NCBI GenBank assembly: GCA_002917075.1
Contig: NTMA01000177.1
Location: 1-18,350, forward strand
DNA from: Hawksworthiomyces lignivorus
Taxonomy: Eukaryota > Ascomycota > Sordariomycetes > Ophiostomatales > Ophiostomataceae
Direction: 5' to 3'
DNA length: 18,350 nucleotides
Of the stretch, positions 1-8,536 are shown in pieces; position 1 is the first letter of the stretch; every line of letters starts with the position of its first letter. The notes under the pieces are model-generated. The model did no database searches and was not told the DNA's origin. It saw nothing but the letters and a program-made list of their open reading frames with translations. The translations under genes and the position numbers were made by a program.

Positions 1-6
1 AAGCCG

Positions 7-31
7 AAAAAAAAAAAAAAAAAAAAAAAAA
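7..31. repeat. Poly(A) run, 25 nt
   Basis: Uninterrupted A homopolymer only six bases from the window start. It may mark an assembly break rather than a biological feature. Confidence 0.9.
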
Positions 32-711
32 GCGTGTACGGCATGCCGAATTTTTTTGGAATTTTTCATTTCATTGTCATCTAGATCATTTTTTCGTCTC
101 TCATTGTGAAAGGGGTCCCGTCATGTTTCCTCAATTTTTTTTTCCTATTATCTTTTGGGCATGGGTTAGGAGTTTCGATTTGTTTATGACCCAAACGACG
201 ACGGCTGTCTTGTGTAAGAGTTAGGTTATGCGTCTTCCGTGGGCGTCCTCGCTTGGATATTAGAGCTTCAATCATAATTTTTTTTTTAAGTATACCTCTT
301 TGTTGAGTGTGAGAACGTCATAAATCGACCATTTCTTTTCAACGTCGTAAGTTCACAGTCGTTAGGTGTCCCATAGATACTAACGTCTCTGGCTTCCATC
401 ATTGTTGGTTTTCTTTTTTAGGTGGGGGGTTGTTTGTTTGTTCCTTAGGTCAGAATAGTTTATAAAACTGTGTATACACATGAAAGTGCTTTGTAGGCTT
501 TTGTGATTCAGTTAGGCTCAGTTATTATATATGTACATTATGTCGCCCTTGAATCGTATATTAGATGATTCGAATTTTCTTTTGTTTAAATTCGCCGTTC
601 GCCTCTTTGTTTCTCACTTGTGGTCCTTTTTCTCAAGGAATATTCATTTATGTCGAATCTGGTAATAATTCAATTAAAATAAACAGAGATTCTACAAGAA
701 TACTTTTTGTT

Positions 712-786
712 TTTATTTTTTTCTTACATAACTATTTTCACCTATATTTCTTTATTCTTTATTTTTATTTTTATTTTATTTTTTTG
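712..786. repeat. T-rich low-complexity tract
   Basis: Nearly pure T/A sequence with imperfect TTTTA/TTTAT units, ending in a run of seven T before GGTAG. It resembles a polypyrimidine tract before a splice acceptor on the plus strand, but I found no supportable exon after it. Confidence 0.6.
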
Positions 787-1850
787 GTAGAACGATTTAC
801 GCAACAATATTAGACAGGCAGTGACCTTCACTACACCAAGAGGAGAACATTGGACAGACGCCCATGCCGGCACGCCCGCCCTCTTACGTTGTCCACTTGT
901 CTCCCATCGAGGTAGCTGGCAAGATTCGTGATCATATTGCGCAGATTGCTTCAGCATAGCTTATAGTGCTGAGAGAATTGTGATAAGGTGTGGTCTGCGC
1001 CTTGACTTTAACAATTATACTTCTCTGTTGTTACGTATGGAACATGATTTGGATAAGACTAAAAAAGGTACCAGATAACCCTACGAGCCTTTTATTTTAT
1101 CATAGAATATAATCAAGTCTACTGTCATGAAGAGCCTAATCACAAGGCTCAGGAACAGAACTCTTGGATCAATTGCTGCGTTTGGCTACTCTATGAAGGT
1201 TGCGTGTGATACTTTTATCTACGATAATTTAGGAATTTGCTGAGCTGGAAGACTTGTGATGACGATTTTTTCAAATTACTACGCTGGATGTCCTTCTGTT
1301 TCGGAATCAACATACAGCAATATTTCACTCATCCGCAATTTGTTTTGCGATCATCTTTTTCATTACCGTATTATGCCATCCTTTACAAAATGACCGTGTA
1401 TGACTGAGCGCAGAGCAGCCGCGCATTCCTCCTCCTTGGCCCTGTGAAGCCTGGTATTACCTCCATGAAGGATTGAAAATTAAAAATATGAGAGAGAGTG
1501 ATAGCGCAAGATGCGAAGAAAGCTGCCGAAAAGGAAGAAAATGCGAACTAGACACGAACACAAACAAACACACAACAGACATGACAACACAACGCCCACC
1601 TTTGTATGAATGGTATCAACAGAAGAGGAAAAAAAACCAAGTAGAGGAAGAAGAAAACGCAGTCCCTTTCCCATCTGGCGTGGCTCTCGCTAGAAAAAAA
1701 AAGTACAACAAGGTAGGAAAACAATAAGAGATCAAAGGCAGTCCATCCTATTGCTGCTATGCCCAAACCCATGTTTGCATAGGAAAAACAAACTGCAAAC
1801 TTGCTGTCCTCAGAGCCGCAGAGTGTGTTGTTAATCTCTGGCTTGAATTC

Positions 1851-4800
1851 TTAGTCAAATACCCGCTCAGTCGACGTCGAGTATAAGTTGATGTGGAAGT
1901 CGCCCCGAGCCGCACAGCCCAGCGTCATCTGGTGCGGGTGGAACGCTGTCGCCGCAATTGGCGCGCTGCGGCTCTGCAAGAAACCGGAGTAGGGTTCGAC
2001 GCGGGAGAGTTCGCGGCCGTCTAAATTGAATACCTTGACGACTCGTGAAGAGGTGCCCCTGGATCCTACTGTTAGCAGATGTGTCGCCGGCCGCAAAAAG
2101 AGTTACAAAAGGGAGGTGAAGCTTAGAAGAGGTAAGAATTCTTCTAAGGGGATACCGCTTACACAGCAAATACTGGCAGGTGCTCGTGGGTGCTGGCGGT
2201 GCGCAGCGTCCGCGTCGTCGTCTGGAACGTATTCAAGGGCCGGTCGCTGCGAATGTCCCAGAGCTTGACCTTGCCGTCACGCGCGGCCGACAGGAGCTCG
2301 CGCTGCCCACCCCGCTGCATGTGCACGCTCTTGATCCAGACGCGGTCGGTGTCGTCCTTCCACTTGCGGACCATGGCCTCCTGCGGGCGCAGACGCGTGT
2401 CAAAGACGCGCACGGCTCCGTCGCCGAACCCGGCCACGAAGATATTTCCCGTCATCTGGTCGCTGGTGACCGACGTGACGCAGGAGCCCGACCGCGCAGG
2501 AATGTCTGCCACGCACGCTTCGTGTCCTGCGTTCCACACGCGGATGACACGCACGTCGCCCGCGACCAGCACGTTGCCGGTCACCTGCTGCCAGTCGAAC
2601 ACCATGCCCGCATGCACGTTACTCGGCACCATGTCTGTCAGAGCGCGCCAGGCTGTGGCTAGCTCGATCTGTTTCTCGTCGTCGTAGTGTCGGTACACGC
2701 GCAGGACGCCGTCCGACGAGCCTGCCATCAGGAACGCCTGGTCATCTTCATTGATGAACTTCATGTCGCTGACCCGCGAGCCGGGCGGGTTGCCGTTCGA
2801 AAAGCGGTTCAGCCGGCCCTGGCGCTTCCAGTCCCAGATCTGGATGGTGTTGCCGTCGTCGGCGACGGCCAGGTGGTCCTCAAACTGGTGGAATGCCATG
2901 CACGCGGGCTGCGACCCGTTGTTGATGATACCCAGCTGGTTGTTCCATCTGTGGGTGCCGGCGTAAGGCTTCTGCGGCTGCGTCTCGCGCAACATGGTCT
3001 CGTTGCGCGACCGCCGCCACAGCCGCTCGTTGTACTCCGTGCTGCCCGGTTCTTCCGCTTCCATAACGCGCATCTGGGGCTCGCGGAAGTACTCAGTGGA
3101 CCAGTCGAGGAATGCGCTGACGAGCGGTAGCGTCGGAGGCGCGTCTATGGGGCGCTGCTCGAAGCCTGGAGATACAGGCTCGCGCGCCACGTTGTAAGGG
3201 GAGATGGCGATCTCGCGTTCGCTGTCTTCCGGCGGCGCTGCGGTACGGTCGGGTGGCCCGGCAGCGGCAGCCATGCCTCGCATTCTGCTGGATCCCCTCT
3301 GGAAGGTCGATGCGGACCGCAGCAGCCCTGGCGATGCAGGCGGCTCTCCGTGCGACGATCCTGGCGGCGCACCAGACACGGGGCTGCCTGGGGTTGGGCC
3401 GCCGTCCACACCAAAAAACGGAGAGAAGAGCGTGCTCACTGTCCGCCGGAGAAGGCCGGGTGAAGGCAGCGGCGACACAACTCCAGGGGCGGCCCCGCCG
3501 TTGACGCCGTTGCCATTTACAGCCCCTGGAGTGCCCGCCACGCTGGTGCCGTCTACGCCAAGCACTGCTGCCGCTGCACCTGTGAGACTTGTGCTCTGAC
3601 GAAGACCTGGAATTGCCGCCGCCGCCGCAATGTTGTTGCGCGACAGACGCTTGTACTTCTTCTGGATATCTTCAATGACGCTCTGTGCTTGGGCGCCAAC
3701 GGCAGAGTTCAGAAGCGCCTCGTGCACGTAGTCCACGATCGTAGTAGCATGCGCTTGGACCTCTGGATGAGGGTCGACGGACAATACTAGGATGTGCTTC
3801 CAGTACGCAGCGAAGATGGTGTTGTGTGACATGCCGTGTTCGCTTTCTTGGATGGAGCCGTCGCGGTTGCGATGCTCGGGCCGCACATAATGGAGGCCAA
3901 TCTTCGCGGCGCCGCCGGCAGCGTCTGACGCAGGCGGGAACAGAAGATATTCTTTTTCTTCTTGCAGGTGCTCAAATGCCGTGACCAAAAACTTGTTCTC
4001 ATATCGCAGAACAAAGTGCGACATGAACACGAGCAGCTCCTCCCGCACCAAGGGGCTGCCGTCGTTGGCCATGTCCATCACGGTCCAGGCGATGGATTCC
4101 TCGACGCGAGCCACTTCGTCCGTCAGGTCGGGGATCCCCAGCAGCGTTGTCATGGCGTGTAGCATAGCGGCGCGCACCTCGCAGACGGCGTCCTTGGTGA
4201 GGTACGAGAGCCGCACCGGGGCATTCTCGCGGATGCCGCGCCACTTGGCCTCGGGCAGGTCTTGCCACAGCTGGCTCAGGCACAGGCATGACCACTGCCG
4301 CAGCAGCGAGTTCTCCTCGTTGCGCAGGTGTGTAAGGCACGAAGTCATGATGTCGGTCTGGTTGCAGACCGTCTGGCCCGGCTTGTAGCCCTTGCACAAC
4401 ATCGCCAAAATGAACGCACACATGGCCTTGTGCTCATCGGTATTAACGACGGGAAGTCCTTCGGTGGGCTTTAGAATGGACGCAAAGTAATTGTACCCGC
4501 TGTCCTTGATCAGGTCCTGCTGGCACGAGATGTCGACGGCCAACACACGTGTCCAGATGAAAACCATGACGGGCTTGAGCTCTGACGTAGCTGACTGCAG
4601 CAGTTTCAACACATAGGGGAAAATTCCAATGCTCAGAGCCAGCTGCACGGCCCACGGGCCTAGATCGAGGAAACGGCCGAGCAGGATGAGGGCGCGCACG
4701 CGGTGCTGCTGGCTGAGCAGCACTTGCAGCACCACGGGGAGCTGGTCTGGCGGCTTCTGCTGCATGGCGTCGCCGCGTGTCAGATATTTCTCAAACGCTG

Positions 4801-6800
4801 TCAGCTGGTCCGCGAAGAATGTCGAGTTGCGGTACTCGTAATCGATATTTTCCGTCTCCTTGCGTTCTAGCATGGGCAGCTGGTCCAAGGTCTGGTCAAC
4901 GGCCAGATCCCAGCTGGCCCACAACGGGTGCTGGCGCGTGTCGGGCAGCTCGGGATAGGACTGTGGATGGCAGTTGTAGACTGACATGATGCGTTGCGCC
5001 AGGAGAAAGTTGCGGAAGAGCGCCGCCACCAAGAGATCCTGGCGGAAGAACTTGCGGAAGAGGTGACGCGGCAGCGTGGTCCAGGCAATCGTGTCGGTGA
5101 TGGCTGTGAAGATCCAGTTTAGCTCGCCCAGCGGCGTGCGGCGATCCTGGAGGCGGCCTGGAAGCTTCTTGGCCCGCTCGGGCGTCAGGTTCGTCTTCAG
5201 CGGGTTCTGCTGCACAAAGAACCACAGAGCCATCTCCATTGGCGTCGTCAGACAGCAGCTGAAAACATCGGCAGGGATGAGCGGGTTCGTCGGCAGGTTC
5301 TCTTTGGCTGCACATGCCGCTAGGTGAATGTATGGGCGGAAGTTGGTCTTGTCGTAGTTCGGGTCGGCCGATGCGGCATCCTTCTCTTCCTGCTCGTGCT
5401 TCTCGACAAAGCGGTGATAGTTACTCAGGATGTTGCCGGCCTCGGAGCAGTCCCAGACGAAAATCGTTGGCGCCTGCAGCCACTGTTGAAGATCGTACAG
5501 TGAGATGGGGATATACTGGGTGTAGTTCTTATTAAAAACCCAGATCTCGCCAGACGCCGTCGGCTTCGGCACACCGTGTCCGTTGTAGTGCAGGAGCACG
5601 CGCTCGTCCTTAGCGTTGCGCCGGAGTGAAATGCAGAAGCGTTTCGTCTCCTCCACCGATGGATCTAAAAACTGCTTATACCGCGGGCGAATGGCGAGGG
5701 CCTCGTACTGGCTAACAAGGGCCTTACCGATGTTTTCCAGCACCTTCTGGACGGGAGGGACGGTTGTGTCCTGCCATGCCTCAAGTCGGGCGCCAGGAGA
5801 TGTGCGCAGCTGATCTGGTGGCTCGACGCCGATATTCAGACAGACAGCAATGACGGCAGAGACAGTCTTAAGTCGATCCCGCATGCGCCAATCCTGTAGT
5901 TCGAGCGTCGCCTGCCGCGGCTTGCCGTTGGTTTCGTGGCGCTTGTCTGTGAAGTACATGTACCAGTTCTGCGTATTCCGGGCGTGGTTAGCAAACCGTC
6001 TCGACGGGTAGAGGGGGCCCGCGCAGGAGAAACAAGGCATGGACTGCAGGCCAGTGGCAGCTTCTTCTATGGAAACTTACGCTAGCTAGTTGTGAAATGA
6101 TGTCTTCAGACTGATAGTGGTCTTCGAAGCCGTGCCGGGCACCCCATCTGCTCAGCTCGTTGTTGATGTGAAAGTCGTTGTTGCTGTCGCGGAATGTGTC
6201 TGCCGCGGTGCTATCTTCGACGGGCCGGGCAAAATCACTCTTAGACCGCAGCAGAAGAGGCTTGGACGACGTGGGACGGCCGTTGTTATTTCGGCTGCCA
6301 TTGCGGGCATGCTGGAGTTGTTGCATGCGTTTTCGCTCGGCGATGTCGCGATCGGAGTCGTCGGTGGCGGGCGTCACCGACGTCGGCGGCATAGATCCAC
6401 GCTTACCAGACCGCATGGTCAAACCGACGGACGATCCGCGCCGCGATACATCGCCATCTTGTGTGGAAGGGCGAGACATGGATTCCTCGGGTGTTGCCGG
6501 CCCGACGCTGACACGATGGGCGCCGAGGGGGTTGACCGCAGTAGCCAACCCAGCCCTCGACCGGCCGGCTGAGGCAGAGGTGGAGGCAGAATCGGGTTCG
6601 GTTCGAGAAGGCATGGCTGCGACTGCCGGACTGTCTTGGTGATGGTTAGGCTGGTTGGGGCTGCGCGATGGCAAAGGCGAGATCGAGGATGGTTTCGAGC
6701 CGGGATTGGTGGCCGAGGCGGCTCGGTAGTATTGGTGATGGTCGGATGGCGCGTGGTGGTGGCGAATGCTGCTGCTCGGCTGGTTGGAGAGGACCGTCAT
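1851..6800 (-). CDS. KOG1: Kog1/Mip1/Raptor, TORC1 scaffold subunit (three exons, 1577 aa)
   Basis: Reading: complement of join(1851-2058, 2163-5968, 6081-6800), in frame across both junctions. Kog1/Raptor recruits substrates to TOR complex 1, which acts at the vacuole membrane. Residues 1-220 are Ser/Pro/His-rich and look disordered. From about residue 241 comes the block NWYMYFTDKRHETNGKP, then the Raptor N-terminal caspase-like domain (about 265-560) with YNGHGVPKPT (His371) and FVWDCSEAG (Cys414) at the positions of a caspase dyad. HEAT-type helices fill about 640-1005. A Gly/Pro/Ser-rich loop with several SP sites spans about 1015-1150. A WD40 propeller runs from about 1240 to the end (for example IQIWDWKR, VRVFDTRLRP, VKLWDIRSD) and finishes in exon 3 with GCAARGDFHINLY. 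The ATG has A at -3. Length fits filamentous fungal orthologues. No frame break was seen. Identity is near certain; the exact start is likely rather than proven. Confidence 0.97.
2059..2162 (-). other. KOG1 intron 2 (104 nt)
   Basis: Donor GTAAGC follows GCT GT, and the acceptor is ATCCAG before GGGCACC. The branch site GCTAAC lies at the complement of 2071-2076. The intron splits a Val codon (GT|G) and restores HLPVFAV-GTSSRVVKVF, the conserved end of the propeller. If it is retained, the first intron bases give GTG TAA, so translation stops at once and 68 residues are lost. Confidence 0.93.
5969..6080 (-). other. KOG1 intron 1 (112 nt)
   Basis: On the minus strand the donor is GTAAGT after the codon for Ser240, and the acceptor is CGCAG before AAC (Asn241). 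The branch site GCTAAC lies at the complement of 5987-5992, about 18 nt from the acceptor. The phase is 0. Splicing joins QLAS directly to NWYMYFTDKR, the conserved fungal Kog1 order, whereas reading through gives unrelated residues. Confidence 0.93.
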
Positions 6801-6865
6801 GATGGTTGCGGCAGCGGCAGCAGCAAGAGGATGGCTTGGGCAGCAGAGATGCGGTCCAGGCGCAT
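6797..6865 (-). promoter_or_regulatory. Candidate uORF overlapping the KOG1 start (ATGA)
   Basis: The ATG at 6865 opens a 22-codon ORF rich in Leu and Pro. Its TGA stop (6799-6797) overlaps the KOG1 ATG (6800-6798) by two bases in the form ATGA. The uORF ATG has C at -3, a weak context, so scanning ribosomes would often pass it. Whether it lies in the mature leader is not known. Confidence 0.4.
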
Positions 6866-7320
6866 GCGAAGAAGGGCTCGCGGCCTCTCTCGTCTAGATC
6901 GCGTAACACATTGACAAAGGGCAGTTCCGCACTGCCTGGGACTGGGACGTCTTTTCTCTCTTCGGTTCTGTCCTCTCTCGTAGCGGCCTGCCGCGGCAGT
7001 ACAAAAAGAGACTAGAGGATGGTCGGAAGCAGTGGAACGCTCCGAGTTCAAAGGAAAGCCTCTAACACGCGAAAAGAAGAAAATAGGATCAGCGTCATTC
7101 TCGAGCAAAACCAAGCACAACCCATGCCAGCATCAGACTAGACTGCTGGTTGGGCGCATATCTCTCTCTTGTGTGGTTTATTTGTCTGGGTGTCTGCTCG
7201 TTTCTTGCGCCGCGAGCTTCCGGCCAACACACGACATAAAACGCAACACCAACGGGGAGAAGAAGGAAGAGAGTCGACCGGATTGCAGGAGAGGACAACA
7301 AATGAAGGGTTTGCTTACCG
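6801..7320 (-). promoter_or_regulatory. KOG1 upstream region and probable 5' leader
   Basis: This lies upstream of the KOG1 ATG and is pyrimidine-rich on the gene strand. It contains three short ATG-initiated upstream ORFs on the minus strand if transcription starts above about 7100: one from 7098 (16 codons), one from 6911 (MCYAI), and one from 6865 (22 codons) whose TGA overlaps the KOG1 ATG. A perfect 12-bp palindrome CTGCCGCGGCAG sits at 6988-6999, next to CGG-N4-CCG, a layout used by Zn2Cys6 regulators. A GTAAGC donor-like site on the minus strand near 7313-7318 would allow a 5'-leader intron, but this is not shown. The transcription start is unknown. Confidence 0.45.
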
Positions 7321-7775
7321 GGAAGCGATGCGGAATCAATCGTGCATCACTGTATTCCGATGCCGACGCGATCCTTGGGTAGTTGCAGGTCAGGTAAGAT
7401 ACGATCGATGGGCAGATTTGAGCAAAATGGTTGCAGTAGAAAGGCAGGCGCGCTGGCTGATGAAAGCAATCCGCAAACCAATTTTGGGGCTACTCGTAAG
7501 CAACTCCTTCCTTCCATGGTCCGGTTTTGGGGGGGGAAGAGTGAGTGCGAGACGCCCAGAAGTGGGCAAAAATATTAATCTAGTACTTTACTTATGGCGC
7601 ACAACTTGACTCATGAGAAAAGTAGCTTGCTAACAGTCTGCTTCAAGCTAGCTTTTTCTCCAAGGCCTGGCTCGTGACTGCCCTCTGTCGCAAGGTGGGG
7701 CCCCGGAAGCAGAGCGGGCAGCAAGCAGCACACCGCCCCTTCCTGCGATAGCACCCGCGCAAACGGATACCCAAG
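7321..7775. other. Intergenic, no gene seen
   Basis: This is part of the divergent interval. The open frames here are short, mostly start at non-ATG codons, and show no recognisable family. I see only mild low-complexity patches. Confidence 0.55.
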
Positions 7776-7813
7776 CACCACCAACACAAATTTATGCGAA
7801 CCGCAAAAGTAAT
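7776..7813 (+). repeat. Left arm of the inverted repeat
   Basis: 38 bp, core ACACAAATTTATGCGAAC. It pairs with 7962-7999 with three mismatches (arm positions 2, 6 and 27). Confidence 0.9.
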
Positions 7814-7961
7814 CCTCTGAGAAACATTGTGAATAAAAAAAAGCCATTTCTATCAACATACGTTTAAAAAGAAATAATATTTAGTCGAAAAGGGCTTCAG
7901 GCTTTATTCTCTTTTACAAGGACATTCGATATCGATTTATTTGTGCTACAAGCTTGCAAGT

Positions 7962-7999
7962 ATTACTTTTGCAGTTCGCATAAATTTGTGTTGATGGAG
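7962..7999 (-). repeat. Right arm of the inverted repeat
   Basis: 38 bp, reverse complement of the left arm with three mismatches. On the plus strand the core reads GTTCGCATAAATTTGTGT. Confidence 0.9.
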
Positions 8000-8390
8000 C
8001 CAAGGCACAAGCGCTGTGTCGAAGCTGCTTTCTCACTATGCTACGCATTGGCTCCTGCCGCTACTCGTAAATTGGCCACTGGCTAACAGCAGCCAAAAGA
8101 AGTAGCTCCAATCCAATGCCGTGCATGTGATGACCATTGCTGCACCTCAGACAGGCAACTTCAAGCAGGCATCCACGGGACCGTCGAAGACCATACAGAA
8201 AGCTCCAAGCATCTTCTTCTAATACTTCTAATTCTCGAGGAGCTCCTCAGCTTTTAGGCAGCTTTCCCTTCTCTTTCGATCATGCGGACAGAAATAGAAA
8301 TGATACGCCCGCCGACTGCCGCAGTGAATTGTCTTGTTGTCTGTAGAGTACAAGTACCTCTTTTTACTAACAAACTTTGAGATGCAAGCT

Positions 8391-8391
<1 letters not shown>
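8000..8391. other. Intergenic, no gene seen
   Basis: There is no supportable ORF or RNA gene. A short pair of 7-bp arms (GCATTGG at 8045-8051, CCAATGC at 8113-8119) is within chance expectation. Confidence 0.5.

Positions 8392-8428
<37 letters not shown>
8392..8428. repeat. Poly(T) run, 37 nt
   Basis: The longest homopolymer in the window. On the minus strand it is A37 preceded by CTGC. A retroposed poly(A) tail was considered, but no target-site duplication or element body was found. Confidence 0.9.
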
Positions 8429-8430
<2 letters not shown>

Positions 8431-8514
8431 AGTTTCACTGCTCTAAACTATCTGAAATGTGTCGTATGATGGTGGGCAAGAAAGGAATATATGTGTCCCC
8501 CAAATGGCATCGTT

Positions 8515-8536
8515 TGCATGCGCGCGCGCGCGCGCG
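8515..8536. repeat. Alternating pyrimidine-purine tract with (CG)8
   Basis: TGCATG followed by eight CG dinucleotides gives 22 nt of strict alternation, the sequence class most able to adopt Z-DNA. It lies 87 nt from the T37 tract. Confidence 0.85.

Larger units (their letters stand above)
1..1850. other. AT-rich gene-free interval downstream of KOG1
   Basis: No gene could be supported here. The stretch opens with a run of 25 A (7-31), is strongly AT-rich to about 810 with T-rich tracts (notably 712-786, repeated TTTTA-like units), and has a short GC-richer patch at about 815-957. On the minus strand, 1470-1850 is the likely 3' flank of KOG1. A GT-rich tract on that strand (complement of about 1555-1605) could act as a downstream cleavage element. 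No AATAAA was noticed on the minus strand close to the KOG1 stop; the nearest TTTATT on the plus strand is about 750 nt beyond it. No tRNA-like B box was seen. Confidence 0.6.
7776..7999. mobile_element. Candidate MITE-like element with 38-bp inverted repeats
   Basis: Arms 7776-7813 and 7962-7999 are reverse complements at 35 of 38 positions, including a perfect 20-bp run (7782-7801 against 7974-7993). The 148-nt interior is AT-rich and has no ORF. The 5-bp word CCAAG lies directly outside both arms (7771-7775 and 8000-8004), as a target-site duplication would. No transposase is present, so if mobile it would be non-autonomous. A local inverted duplication, or a sequence transcribed into a long hairpin, are alternatives. 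The inverted repeat itself is certain; its mobile nature is inference. Confidence 0.5.

Noticed and set aside
2180..3130. Plus-strand frames of 147-165 codons opposite KOG1
   Set aside because: They are mirror frames of the WD40 coding region. The minus-strand reading has clear homology and these have none.
7169..7609. 146-codon plus-strand frame
   Set aside because: It begins at a non-ATG codon and shows no domain or codon pattern. One frame of this length is expected by chance in about 6 kb read six ways.
7489..8070. 11-bp direct repeat GCTACTCGTAA (7489-7499 and 8060-8070)
   Set aside because: Repeats of this length are expected many times by chance in 18 kb.
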